Of a DNA stretch of 64,000 nucleotides, positions 54,387-63,867 are shown in pieces; within the stretch, counting starts at the first letter, position 1, and every line of letters starts with the position of its first letter. A program made the position numbers and the translations under genes. A model generated the notes under the pieces. The model saw only the letters and a program-made list of their open reading frames with translations, was not told the origin of the DNA and searched no databases. This stretch comes from Desmonostoc geniculatum HA4340-LM1 (GTDB lineage Bacteria > Cyanobacteriota > Cyanobacteriia > Cyanobacteriales > Nostocaceae), in NCBI GenBank assembly GCA_019359545.1, contig JAHHHB010000012.1, positions 51,929 through 115,928 of the forward strand, read 5' to 3'.

Positions 54387-54962
54387 TTATATTTTTGCAA
54401 AACCTACGAGGCGCTGAACTTGCACAGACACATCACCAAAGGCTAGGGGGGCAATAGTACCTGTGGTTAATGTCAGTTCTGTTGTGTATTGCCCATTTTT
54501 TAAGTCTCGAAATACTAGCAACTGAGAACTATTGAGATTGACAACCCAATATTCAGCGATGCCTGCTTGAGCATATATGTCTTTTTTATCACCTAAGTCT
54601 TTGCTCAAGGTGGACTTAGAAAATTCAATAATCCAGAAAATATCTTCAGGGTAAGGGTGGTGTTCTAAGTAGACCTCGCCTAAAGGTTTGACAATAGCCA
54701 CATCAGGAACGGGTTCTGAGTCGTTGGGTAGGGTGATGGGTTTGGCATCGCGGATTTTTGCCCGTCCACCAAGCAGTGTGCGGAGATAATCGGCTGCTTC
54801 GGTATTGTAGTAGGCATGGGGTTCTCGTTCTGGGGGCATAACTATGAGGTCGCCGCGCAATAGTTCAATCGGTTGGTCGTCAAAGATTCCTGCTTCTATT
54901 GCTCGGTGATAGCGTTCAATTGTCCATTTAAAAGTTAGTTGGGGTTGAATAGCAATAGTCAT
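54387..54962 (-). CDS. Uma2 family (DUF820) putative endonuclease
   Basis: A 191-residue Uma2 member. TIERYHRAIEAGIFDDQPIELLRGDLIVMPPEREPHAYYN, VPDVAIVK, EDIFWIIEFSKSTLSKDLGDKKDIYAQAGIAEYWVVNL give the complete PD-(D/E)xK core, including the catalytic Asp, Glu and Lys. The ATG at 54962 is used (MTIAIQPQLTF); a TTG two codons upstream is unlikely. The N-terminus and upstream DNA resemble the remnant at 54005, so the two derive from one duplication. Confidence 0.88.
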   Translation of the reverse strand: MTIAIQPQLTFKWTIERYHRAIEAGIFDDQPIELLRGDLIVMPPEREPHAYYNTEAADYLRTLLGGRAKIRDAKPITLPNDSEPVPDVAIVKPLGEVYLEHHPYPEDIFWIIEFSKSTLSKDLGDKKDIYAQAGIAEYWVVNLNSSQLLVFRDLKNGQYTTELTLTTGTIAPLAFGDVSVQVQRLVGFAKI

Positions 54963-55195
54963 CAGCAAATAGCATAGAGGGGAATATTTTAATTATGAGC
55001 GTTAGCGATCGCCTAATACAGTTCGGTCAAGACAAGAGACGCACAATAATCAGTCCTTTGTAGAGACGGCGATTTATCGCGTCTTTAGATTTATCGCGTC
55101 TCTACTGCTAACGGGAGCAATGCGATTTTGTGAGATGACCCCACCTGGAGAGCGATCGCTAATCAACCTTTTATGAAGAAAAACATATATGCAAA
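54963..55195. other. Repeat region with a solo MITE end
   Basis: After the duplicated Uma2 flank (54968-55035) come GTAGAGACGGCGATTTATCG and ATTTATCGCGTCTCTAC repeats (about 55061-55105). GGGAGCAATGCGATTTTGTG (55113-55132) is one end of the 130-bp element that starts at 55196. Confidence 0.7.
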
Positions 55196-55325
55196 GGGAG
55201 CAATGCGATAAGGTTAATTCTCATGTAAACCAGTATTTTGTTTGCAAATAAAATCACCTTCTACCTAAATATAATTTTTAGCGTTCGCACTTTTTTGGCC
55301 GACCTCACAAAATCGCATTGCTCCC
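55196..55325. mobile_element. 130-bp MITE-like element, copy A
   Basis: Perfect terminal inverted repeats GGGAGCAATGCGAT at 55196-55209 and the inverse at 55312-55325. The whole unit matches the reverse complement of 63738-63867 almost base for base. Matching sequence extends about 11 bp beyond one end (ATATATGCAAA), so the ends are not exactly the TIR limits. No coding capacity. Confidence 0.85.
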
Positions 55326-55570
55326 AGGACTGCATTACCTCGAGCGGGAAGGACAAAAGACGGAATTCACAATTCCCAAGAGCTTGCAGGATAACTGGGG
55401 GCTGAACCTCCGTGAGAAATAATTGCACGTTTGTCAAAACTAAATGGGGGAAAAGCAGCAAGGACACTGTTGGCGAATTCGCCAACAGTGTCGGTATCTC
55501 GGCGGCTACCTCATCCGTGAGAGGTTAAGATAAAAGGTGTTTTGTCAACCCGTTAAAATACTCAAAATAT
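55326..55570. other. Intergenic region downstream of the GAF sensor gene
   Basis: A hairpin, CACTGTTGGCGAATT/AATTCGCCAACAGTG-like (about 55460-55493), is present and could terminate transcription from the neighbouring minus-strand gene. No gene recognised. Confidence 0.5.
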
Positions 55571-58519
55571 TTAATAATCATTACCCGCTAAGGGCAAAAG
55601 CAATCGGCTAACTACGCGATTATCGGGTAATTGATAGAAATTCAACTCTCCTCCTAGTTCCTGCATGAGGTTTTGGCAAATTAGTAGGTGTAAACCTGGT
55701 GGTTGGTCGAGGTTAGAGGGAGCAAGAACATCTTTGAGTGTATTTTTATTTAACTCTGTTAGTAGCTGTGGTTCGATCGCCCCGTTGTGTGTAATCGACA
55801 GTTCTAGGAATGTCCGATGTTCAGTCCGTATTCTCACAGCAGAATCCTGCCCAAGTTCTGATGGATTTCTTTTGGGAACTGTGGGCTGATGGTCAGTTAA
55901 ACGGCGACACCAAATATCAATTCTGCCGCCGATTGGAGAACGGTTACAGGCATTAATCAACAATTCATGGATCGTTAATTCAATTTTCATGATATCGCCC
56001 GCGATCGCCATTGCAGGTTGAGGGTTGGAGCTAGGAACACCTTTGGGTAATAAACAGCTTTTTGGTGATTCTCCATCCTCAATGGGTTGTCCCAAACCAT
56101 GCACACCAATCCACAGTTTTTGTTGTTTGAGTAAATTATCGATGCGTTCGAGCGATCGCTTTAATAAACTGGCTATGGGCATAGTTTCCCAACTCTTGTG
56201 TAGGTGCCATTGCTCTAGTTTTAGCAATCCATTCATAGAGGTGGCTGTGTGGTCTAACTGCCTGAGTAAAAGCTGGTAGCGCATCTGAGTCAGTTCATTT
56301 GTAGGAATGCCTAAATCACGTATTTGATTCAGAGATAGGGCTGTTACTCTTTGGATTTCCTCTAGGCGACGATGTTTGTACCAGTTGAGTTGTCGTAATT
56401 CTTCGGTTGTGGACTCTAGAAGTCGGTTAACTTGCTTTTGACGACGCCACCAAGCTAATTGAGAAATCAAAGTTGCTGTGGTCTTCAGGCTTTGTTCTGA
56501 CCAGGGACGCTCTTGAGTGTCTGCCAATAAAACTACACCTGTGGGTTCATAAACAGTATTAGTACGCAAAGACATCACGAAAATTTGACCTTTTTCGGCT
56601 GTATTTAGCCATTTGCGAGTTTCCACAGGCAAATCATCCACCTTCAAAATCAGGTAACTTTCTGTATCCAATGCCCACTGAATTAGTGCCTCAGTCCGGA
56701 TGGAAATTGATGCATCGGCAAAAATCCCAAATTGGCTACTGGCAGTTACTCCAGGTATAATTTCTACCGAATCTTCACCAGGCGACCAGGAAAGTAGTAC
56801 CGCTAATGGACAGCCGAGAATCGTTGCAATTTGTTCGAGTACTGTCAGTTCTAAGTGTTTTTTTCCGGCATGGATTTTGCTGTTTTGCGGTTGTGCCAGA
56901 ATGTTTAAGGAGCGCTCAAATGCTTGGGATATTTTTTGCTGGTGCTGGGTGCGATTGTGTAACTGCCACTGACGAACAATTACACCAATTTGTTGACTGA
57001 CAGCCCAAAGCAATTCTTTTTCTGAGGTTGTCCAAGAACGATGACTTTCATGAGCGATGACTAAAAGTGCTGGTGGTATTTGACCCTGGAGACATTTACA
57101 AATCAGTAGCGATCGCACCCCATTTTCTAACAACAAGGGACGCCAATTAAAAAAGCGTAAATCTTCGTCTAAGTTCTCAATTTCCACCGCTTGATCTGAA
57201 CGTTGCAAAAGTTGCCCATCTAATTCTTTAAGAATATCGAAGGCAAATTTTAATGGTCGGCGATTATGGGGCTGACTTTGATAAATAAATTGATAATTAT
57301 TCTGCTCAGTGTCATGCTGCAATAGCAAAAAGCGGGTAGCACCAAATCGAGCTAAAACTTTCTTAGCACAAAGAAGCAAAGTTTCCTGGAGGTCATGTTC
57401 GCTATAAATACCTTGGGCAACCTGACTAGTTAATTGAGCATCTTCTTGAATTTGTTTGATGGTGCTTTCGGTGCTTTCGCTGGGAGCAAACAGGGAAATC
57501 AACCCAGCTGCACCTTGGACAAAATTTTTGTCTGTTTCCGTCCAGATGCGGGGTTCATTACTTTCCACCGCCAAAAAACCCAGCAAGTTTTTTTGCCAGA
57601 TAATTGGAGCAGCTAAGAGCGATCGCACTTTCAAACGTTGCAGCAATTTTGCTGTAAAATGACTCTTTAGCGAACTGCGGGCATCACCAATGGAAACAAT
57701 TTGGTTCACTGCCAAAGCATAATAAAAATCGCTCAATTCCTGCACTGTCATTCCCGCCGCTGGCTGAGTGTTAGAATTGGGAGCGATCTTCACAAGTTGA
57801 TTACTCATACGACACCAAAAATAGCGCCCTTCCCGCTCAAACCAGTAGACATTTGTTCGGTTGGGAGAGACAAATTTATGGGTTGCTTGCACCGCTACTT
57901 CTAGTTTTTGATTTAAGTTACTGAGGTTCTGTAAATTTTCTAGTAATTCTAATAATGGCTCGTCGGTTCGCTTGGCTTGCTTTTGCTGCAAATGCATTTC
58001 ATGTTGATAAAGCACTGCGCCCAGTTCGCCTAAAACCATCATCAAACGTGCTTTTGCTTCCCCTGTCAGCAGGTAGCCCCAACGTTCTGAACCCAGTAAC
58101 AGCAAACCTAAACAACGATCTTTATAGCGAATTGGTATAATGATTGTTCCTTGGATCTGGAATTTTTCTGCAACTTTTCGCCATTCAGCGGCGCGGATTT
58201 CAGCCCGCAAATCAGCTACACCCAAGGGATGCTGTTCAATTACTACTTGCTCTAATAAATCCCCAGGACTAATAATAACTTTTTGGTGTAAAAAGCTTGT
58301 ATCCTTGTGAGGAATGATACCACCTTTACCGAACAAGATGTGATTCAGGCGATCGTAAAGAGCAATCCAAATTAATTTATAGTCAAACTGTTCTTGAAGA
58401 TAAGAAATAATAATTTCAATCAGAACATCAACATCATCTTCTTCCCTGAGGCTCTGGAGGACACGCCCCAATGAAAGGATCTGCTGTTCAGCGGCTATAG
58501 GTTTTTGCGGCTGCCCCAT
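55571..58519 (-). CDS. Multi-GAF sensor protein with histidine-kinase-like ATPase domain
   Basis: A 982-residue cytoplasmic protein. About four GAF-like domains fill residues 30-720 (DYKLIWIALYDRLNHILFGKGG; VRSLLAAPIIWQKNLLGFLAVES; GVRSLLICKCLQGQIPPALLVIA; GQIFVMSLRTNTVYEPTGVVLLADTQ). A coiled linker and a C-terminal HATPase-like domain follow, with N-box HELLINACNRSP and a late LHLLICQNLMQELGGEL. The canonical H-box (HE-x-x-NP) is not seen and the G1 box is degenerate, so it may not autophosphorylate. The start is the ATG at 58519 (MGQPQKP); the longer frame upstream looks non-coding. Confidence 0.82.
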   Translation of the reverse strand: MGQPQKPIAAEQQILSLGRVLQSLREEDDVDVLIEIIISYLQEQFDYKLIWIALYDRLNHILFGKGGIIPHKDTSFLHQKVIISPGDLLEQVVIEQHPLGVADLRAEIRAAEWRKVAEKFQIQGTIIIPIRYKDRCLGLLLLGSERWGYLLTGEAKARLMMVLGELGAVLYQHEMHLQQKQAKRTDEPLLELLENLQNLSNLNQKLEVAVQATHKFVSPNRTNVYWFEREGRYFWCRMSNQLVKIAPNSNTQPAAGMTVQELSDFYYALAVNQIVSIGDARSSLKSHFTAKLLQRLKVRSLLAAPIIWQKNLLGFLAVESNEPRIWTETDKNFVQGAAGLISLFAPSESTESTIKQIQEDAQLTSQVAQGIYSEHDLQETLLLCAKKVLARFGATRFLLLQHDTEQNNYQFIYQSQPHNRRPLKFAFDILKELDGQLLQRSDQAVEIENLDEDLRFFNWRPLLLENGVRSLLICKCLQGQIPPALLVIAHESHRSWTTSEKELLWAVSQQIGVIVRQWQLHNRTQHQQKISQAFERSLNILAQPQNSKIHAGKKHLELTVLEQIATILGCPLAVLLSWSPGEDSVEIIPGVTASSQFGIFADASISIRTEALIQWALDTESYLILKVDDLPVETRKWLNTAEKGQIFVMSLRTNTVYEPTGVVLLADTQERPWSEQSLKTTATLISQLAWWRRQKQVNRLLESTTEELRQLNWYKHRRLEEIQRVTALSLNQIRDLGIPTNELTQMRYQLLLRQLDHTATSMNGLLKLEQWHLHKSWETMPIASLLKRSLERIDNLLKQQKLWIGVHGLGQPIEDGESPKSCLLPKGVPSSNPQPAMAIAGDIMKIELTIHELLINACNRSPIGGRIDIWCRRLTDHQPTVPKRNPSELGQDSAVRIRTEHRTFLELSITHNGAIEPQLLTELNKNTLKDVLAPSNLDQPPGLHLLICQNLMQELGGELNFYQLPDNRVVSRLLLPLAGNDY

Positions 58520-58641
58520 CTGATTTATCGTTTTACATAACTTGTAATATATAAGATGCCCAGAAAAACACCCTGAATCATATCGCCACAAGTATTAAAA
58601 CAGTTAACAGTAGTCCCCAAACAGTTATTAACAGGTCAATA

Positions 58642-59706
58642 GTGAAATTCAATTCGATGAAAAATAACGATAACTTTTTCTTGCGTAATATTTGGTACTA
58701 TGCTCTGCCTAGTAATCAGATTAAGCCAGGTATGATGGTTAGGCGCGTTTTGTTGGGAGAACCGGTGCTGTTAATTCGCGATCGCTATGGCAAAGTCTCT
58801 GCGATGACAGACATTTGCCCTCACCGTGGTGTGCCCCTCAGTTGTGGTAGATTCGATGGTCAGGAAGTGGAATGTTGCTACCACGGTTGGCGCTTTAACT
58901 CTGGTGGGGGGTGTACTGTCATACCGTCTCTTCTAGAAGATCAGCAGATGGATTTGAGTCGCTTCAATGTCCAATCCTATGCAGTTAGGGAAGCCCAAGG
59001 AAATATTTGGATATATATGCCCGATGGCGATCGCCCCCAGCCTCCGGAAATGGAGATTCCAGTGATTCCAGGATTTGCTGAGCGAAAACCACAGTTTGTA
59101 CACGTTATGCGCTTCCCCTGTTTTATCGATCATGCAGTGGTGGGTTTAATGGACCCCGCTCATTCACCTTATGTTCATCGAGCTTGGTGGTGGCGAAATG
59201 AGCAATTGCATGAAGAAGTGAAGCAATTTGATGCTTCGCCCTACGGCTTTACAATGCGGCGACACAAATTGCCAGCCAATGGGGGGCGATTATATTTGCT
59301 GATTGGTGGTGGTGTACCAGAAACAGAAATTTCTTTTCGTTTACCTGGAATCAGAGTGGAAGAAACTACAATTGGCAAGCATCGAGTTGTTAATTTAACG
59401 ACAGTTACACCCATTTCAGACACAGAAACGGAAGTAACCTCTGCTTTTTATTGGACACTTTCTTGGCCAGGATTTTTTAAGCCACTGCTGCATGTTTTAG
59501 CGGAGACTTTCCTTGGTCAAGACCGAACAGTGGTGGAAAAACAGCAAATTGGACTCAAATATAATCCGGTGCTGCGATTAATTAAAGACTCAGACATGCA
59601 GGCGCAGTGGTACTACCAGTTGAAGCGAGAATATGCTCGGTCAATCTCAGAAAAACGGGAATTTGTCAACCCTGTTAAAGGTCAGATACTTCGTTGGCGT
59701 GCCTAA
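58642..59706 (+). CDS. Rieske [2Fe-2S] oxygenase (aromatic-ring/PAO-like)
   Basis: A 354-residue Rieske non-haem iron oxygenase. Cluster ligands are Cys59-x-His61 (CPHRG) and Cys78-x2-His81 (CCYHGWRF). The catalytic-iron motif lies in VGLMDPAHSPYVH (Asp and two His). The C-terminal half (TSAFYWTLSW, RTVVEKQQIGLKYNP) fits the pheophorbide a oxygenase/vanillate demethylase-like group. The substrate is unknown; chlorophyll-catabolism-type or small aromatic substrates are both possible. The GTG at 58642 or the ATG at 58657 (MKNNDNFF) may be the start. It is convergent with the SDR gene. Confidence 0.88.
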   Translation: MKFNSMKNNDNFFLRNIWYYALPSNQIKPGMMVRRVLLGEPVLLIRDRYGKVSAMTDICPHRGVPLSCGRFDGQEVECCYHGWRFNSGGGCTVIPSLLEDQQMDLSRFNVQSYAVREAQGNIWIYMPDGDRPQPPEMEIPVIPGFAERKPQFVHVMRFPCFIDHAVVGLMDPAHSPYVHRAWWWRNEQLHEEVKQFDASPYGFTMRRHKLPANGGRLYLLIGGGVPETEISFRLPGIRVEETTIGKHRVVNLTTVTPISDTETEVTSAFYWTLSWPGFFKPLLHVLAETFLGQDRTVVEKQQIGLKYNPVLRLIKDSDMQAQWYYQLKREYARSISEKREFVNPVKGQILRWRA

Positions 59707-59713
59707 TTGGTGA

Positions 59714-60391
59714 TTAATCTAAATTAAATTCTGCAAATTCTGTTTGCCCGAATAGCATATTTCGGTCTACCGCTGACAATATTTTACGATCAGCGCCATT
59801 GCTATTTAAACAGCGACAAACTAACTGCGCTACATCTTGGCGATTGATGCTACCAATAATGCGCGGATCTTCAGTTAAAACGCCATTTCCTGTTGCTGGT
59901 TCTGACTTGAGTCCACCAGGACGGATAATGGTGTAAGTCAGTCCGCTGGCAATTAAGTGTTCTTCAGCTTTGTTTTTCTCGGCTAAAACTGTACCCAGTG
60001 CTGCTAAAACCTGAGGAGACAAAGCACTCACACTATTTCCAGCACCAATGGAAGACACAAGAATAAACTTTTGGACTCCAGCTTTCACTGCTGCGTCAAT
60101 CAGATTTTTATTACCGGGGTAATCTGGTCTTTCTGTGTCTGTTGGTAAACCGCCAATTGTACTGATAACAGTGTCAATAGGTTCATCTGTCAGTATTGCA
60201 CGTTCTACATCGTCAACATTTAAGGCATCTCCCTGAACTACTTGAATACCGATTTTTTCTAGTTCACTAGCAACTGTTAACGTTCTCAGGAGTGCTTTTA
60301 CCTTTAGCTGTTGCACCCTCAAGTATTGGGCAATTTCTCGACCAACACCGCGACTTGCGCCAGCCAGAAAAATGTGAGATGCACTTGTCAT
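59714..60391 (-). CDS. Atypical SDR / NAD(P)-binding protein
   Basis: A 225-residue Rossmann-fold protein. The glycine motif GASRGVG (11-17), LLRT, VVQGDALNVDDVERAI, VISTIGG and KFILVSSIGAGNS followed by YTIIRPGGL are typical of atypical short-chain dehydrogenases (NmrA/SDR_a5). The active-site Tyr-x3-Lys is replaced, so it may bind NAD(P)H for reduction, sensing or assembly. Its convergent Rieske neighbour ends 8 bp away. Confidence 0.85.
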   Translation of the reverse strand: MTSASHIFLAGASRGVGREIAQYLRVQQLKVKALLRTLTVASELEKIGIQVVQGDALNVDDVERAILTDEPIDTVISTIGGLPTDTERPDYPGNKNLIDAAVKAGVQKFILVSSIGAGNSVSALSPQVLAALGTVLAEKNKAEEHLIASGLTYTIIRPGGLKSEPATGNGVLTEDPRIIGSINRQDVAQLVCRCLNSNGADRKILSAVDRNMLFGQTEFAEFNLD

Positions 60392-60497
60392 ACAATTAAC
60401 TATTTATGTTCAAGGGATTTTATCACAAGATTGGCAGTAATAATTGGCGGTAAATCCAGTTCCATAATTCTGCTCAAGTGTAGAGGTTGGAGTTTCT

Positions 60498-60579
60498 TAG
60501 ATCCCCCTAAATCCCCCTTAAAAAGGGGGACTTTAACAGACTCTTTGCCCCCCTTTTTAAGGGGGGTTGGGGGGATCTA
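60498..60579. repeat. Dispersed G/C-run inverted repeat
   Basis: TAGATCCCCCTAAATCCCCC and GGGGGGTTGGGGGGATCTA form an imperfect inverted pair, with inner CCCCCTTAAAAAGGGGG. The same type occurs at 22314-22423 and 44151-44245. Confidence 0.8.
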
Positions 60580-60625
60580 AAAAGTTAAGAGGCTAAACGA
60601 GTAGTTTGAAAACACACCCTAAGCG

Positions 60626-61426
60626 TTAGCCTTTAAAAATGATGTCGTACAGCGACAGCAGAATTTCCACCACAATGAGAATTACCACATACCACTCTAC
60701 TCGCTGGCTACTGCTATGCTGCATGAACTCCAGCACGATTTGTGCGGTTTGGGAAATTAGCTCTAGTTTTCGTTCTAAGGCATTGTGACGCTCACGGATT
60801 TCGTATTCATCCTCCAACCGCAGATATAAGTTTTCTAGCTGTGGGGACTCCCACAGCAACTCCGGCTTATCAATAATCTCTACTCGACCTACAATTTTAT
60901 GTTGAACTAACAGAGTAGTCCCAAGTTGACGCAATAATTCCCGACTCTTGCGTTTACTCCTGTTGTCACTCTGGAGACTAGCTGCAAACGGTTCAATTTG
61001 ATCGAATACAGTTGCTAGACTCGTTTCATAATGAGACAAAACAACACTTTTAGCAAGAATATCAGCTACTATCTGTAAACGCTCTACACTAAATTCATGC
61101 AGTAAAATTTTTCCTTCCTTAACTCGCTCACTTTCGACAATATTGAGATGAACTTCTACTTCTTCTGTTTCCGGCTGAGTAAAAGAATCACTAACTTGAG
61201 AAGATAGTTTGGTCAAAAAGGCTACTTTTTCCCCAGACTCAAGGTTAAACAGAACAACTGCACCATAGCCCAGCAGCACCGCACAGCCGTGTTCACCTAC
61301 TGTAACCATGACTGGCATAGTCGCCAAGCAAACGTAATTTTCCAATTTCTGTAGGTTAATCTTCTTACCAAGGAATAGGGCTTGCGCTCTAAAGCAATCT
61401 TTGTCATGAAAAAGAAGTTTTTGCAT
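60626..61426 (-). CDS. RMD1/DUF155 family protein
   Basis: A 266-residue protein of the RMD1/YagE (DUF155) family. GCAVLLGYGAVVLFNLESGEK, ERLQIVADILAKSVVLSHYE, LLRQLGTTLLVQHKIVGRVEIIDKPELLWESPQLENLYLRLEDEYEIRERHNALERKLEL and a C-terminal TM helix (WYVVILIVVEILLSLYDIIF) are characteristic. Eukaryotic members are mitochondrial and help translation or membrane complex assembly; the bacterial function is unknown. Confidence 0.85.
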   Translation of the reverse strand: MQKLLFHDKDCFRAQALFLGKKINLQKLENYVCLATMPVMVTVGEHGCAVLLGYGAVVLFNLESGEKVAFLTKLSSQVSDSFTQPETEEVEVHLNIVESERVKEGKILLHEFSVERLQIVADILAKSVVLSHYETSLATVFDQIEPFAASLQSDNRSKRKSRELLRQLGTTLLVQHKIVGRVEIIDKPELLWESPQLENLYLRLEDEYEIRERHNALERKLELISQTAQIVLEFMQHSSSQRVEWYVVILIVVEILLSLYDIIFKG

Positions 61427-61966
61427 TGTCCCCCTATACTATGTTTTGTCTATTAATCTGTGGGGATAGCGATCGCTCCAGGTATCTTAGAGACGCCTGC
61501 AATCTTACAATAGCAATAAACTTATCCGCCACTGCTGGAGGTGGGCTTGTATTCCGGCAACCACTTGCAGCGAACTACAGCTACAAACATTTGAGTATTT
61601 GCTCTTTAGAGAAAAAGTTTTTGCTTTACTGATTAATAATTGTTTGAGTATTAGTCTCTATCTCAGCACTAAAGTGTTTACTACGAACTTTTTTAACCTG
61701 GGTTCATCGGGTTTGGCTGACTGCTAGAACTGTTTCCCTAGAGACAGTATCTTGTTTTCCATGTCCGTTAGAATTAGTTGATAACATCTAAATTCTATGT
61801 AGCTCAGCTACATCTGTTCATTAAATGTCTAAGTGCTATACATATGCTCATACTTGTGTTTTATTAGACTACTAAAATTACTGAATTTTTAATTAACTCA
61901 AAATTATAGACTTGTGTAATTCAATTGGTATAGCTTACCTTAGGTATGCAATAGTGCGCCCCTCTA
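61427..61966. other. 540-bp intergenic region
   Basis: No gene or clear RNA seen. AT-rich, with no recognised dispersed repeat. It is divergent between the DUF155 gene and the WD40 gene and should hold both promoters. Confidence 0.5.
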
Positions 61967-63733
61967 ATGCAGATGGATTGGATTAGCTTACTCAAAGCTC
62001 AACAAAGTGACTTCCTTCAACGTGTGAAAAAACCCAAAACTTACGATTTGTCTTTGCTCGAAAGTCAAGTCAAAGGTTGCCACACAGAAATTATGGCATT
62101 TTGGGGCGAGGCATTGGCAAAGCTCCTAGAGCTTTCCCGCGAACAAGCGGAAGTTCTCGCCAAAAATCCGCCGCCCATGCCGCCTGAATATCCGGAACCG
62201 CCGGATTGGACGATACCTTTTCCCAAATATTTCCAGCAACAAGCCCAAGATTATCTTTTACGGGAAAAAATTGTCGATCGCATTATCACTGAACGTCTAG
62301 GCAAGTTGCTCAAAAAAATCTCCCAAGACACTTTAGAAAGCATCACTTTAGATGATGAGGGAAATTTATCTAGTCAAAGCAAATTTAGTTATGTACTCAA
62401 AGATCATCCCCAATTAGGTGTTCAAGTTTACGTTGCCGATGGCGAAAGTTTTAATAGTATCAAGAAAGACAAAATTAGATGGACGGTGACTCAAGAAGAT
62501 TTGAGAAATCACCAAGTATTAGTTTTTCTGTGTTTGTTTTATCCATCCACAGGTAAATTAGGTTACGAAAAGCAGACTATAATCACAGGATTTTTACCTG
62601 CAAATCAACTGGAAATCAGTGAACCAAAACTATATATTACTCCGAGCGATTTGTTATATGCTGGGGGCTTGAGTTGGTATTTAGAATCACTTATTGGCAA
62701 AAAAGAGACATCGCCAATAATTAATCAGAGGACGATAGAGACAATACAAACTCTACCAGCAGAGCATTCTCTGAAAAAAGTAATAGGAGACTGGGAATGC
62801 TGGCAAACTTTGCAAGGGCATAACAGAGGAATTAATTGTTTGGCTTTTAGTTCCGGGTGTAATAATGGCAACACCTTACCCATATTGGCAAGTGGTAGTC
62901 GTGGTGAGACAAAGCTATGGGATTTAAGCAAAGGTGAATTAATAGATACATTGTCAGAGTATCCTTGGGTGATATCTGGGCTAGTGGATGAAGTGAATTC
63001 CCTAGCTTTTAGTTCAGATGGACAGACTTTGGTGAGTTGCGGTGCAGACTCGACAATTAAACTTTGGCACGTGGGCGCTTTAGACTTAATAGATATCCTG
63101 CACAAACATCATGGCGTGGTGCGGTGCGCTGCGTTCACCCCAGATGGGAGAATGTTAGCCACAGGCGGAGACGATCGGAAAATTCTGTTTTGGGATTTGA
63201 TTCACCGTCAGGTAGCGATCGCCCTTTCTTTAGATGATACAGCTGCTCATTCCCTAGTTTTGAGTCGAGACGGGCAAACAATCGTCACAGGTAGCTATCG
63301 CAAAATCAAAGTTTGGCGCATTTCACCCCAGACAGGAATCAAAAGTTTAAAAGACACACAACCGCTGCATACCCTCATGGGTCATTCTCACATCGTTAGT
63401 TCCTTAGCAATCAGTACAGATGCTAAACTGCTCGTGAGTGGTAGCTGGGATCAAACAATTAAAATTTGGCAATTGGAGACTGGGGAATTACTTCATACTC
63501 TTAAAGGACATAGAGATAGAGTGTATGCGATCGCCTTAAGTCCCGATGAACAAATTATCGCTAGCGGTAGTGCCGATCAAACCATCAAATTATGGCATCT
63601 CCAAACCGGGGAATTGCTGGGTACTTTTACAGGTCATGGAAATATAGTTACAGCATTAGCCTTCACAGCTTCCGGCGAGATGTTGGTTAGCGGAAGTTTA
63701 GATAAGACAATTAAAATTTGGCAACGGAGTTAG
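61967..63733 (+). CDS. WD40 repeat protein with novel N-terminal domain
   Basis: A 588-residue protein. The C-terminal half (about 280-588) forms a seven-bladed beta propeller, with repeats ending in KLWDLS, KLWHVG, LFWDLI, KVWRIS, KIWQLE, KLWHLQ and KIWQRS. The N-terminal ~270 residues (MDWISLLKAQQSDFLQRVKKPKTYDLSLLESQVKG, then GYEKQTIITGFLPANQLEIS) have no match I recognise and no kinase or NTPase motif. Propellers are scaffolds; the partner is unknown. Repeats 5-7 are very similar to one another, indicating recent duplication. Confidence 0.88.
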   Translation: MQMDWISLLKAQQSDFLQRVKKPKTYDLSLLESQVKGCHTEIMAFWGEALAKLLELSREQAEVLAKNPPPMPPEYPEPPDWTIPFPKYFQQQAQDYLLREKIVDRIITERLGKLLKKISQDTLESITLDDEGNLSSQSKFSYVLKDHPQLGVQVYVADGESFNSIKKDKIRWTVTQEDLRNHQVLVFLCLFYPSTGKLGYEKQTIITGFLPANQLEISEPKLYITPSDLLYAGGLSWYLESLIGKKETSPIINQRTIETIQTLPAEHSLKKVIGDWECWQTLQGHNRGINCLAFSSGCNNGNTLPILASGSRGETKLWDLSKGELIDTLSEYPWVISGLVDEVNSLAFSSDGQTLVSCGADSTIKLWHVGALDLIDILHKHHGVVRCAAFTPDGRMLATGGDDRKILFWDLIHRQVAIALSLDDTAAHSLVLSRDGQTIVTGSYRKIKVWRISPQTGIKSLKDTQPLHTLMGHSHIVSSLAISTDAKLLVSGSWDQTIKIWQLETGELLHTLKGHRDRVYAIALSPDEQIIASGSADQTIKLWHLQTGELLGTFTGHGNIVTALAFTASGEMLVSGSLDKTIKIWQRS

Positions 63734-63737
63734 CAGT

Positions 63738-63867
63738 GGGAGCAATGCGATTTTGTGAGGTCGGCCAAAAAAGTGCGAACGCTAAAAATTATATTTAGGT
63801 AGAAGGTGATTTTATTTGCAAACAAAATACTGGTTTACATGAGAATTAACCTTATCGCATTGCTCCC
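63738..63867. mobile_element. 130-bp MITE-like element, copy B
   Basis: Inverted relative to copy A at 55196-55325, with the same 14-bp ends GGGAGCAATGCGAT. It begins five bases after the WD40 stop. The ATAGGAATCATATTTGATTT sequence at about 63877 resembles the terminus of the 160-bp element. Confidence 0.85.
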
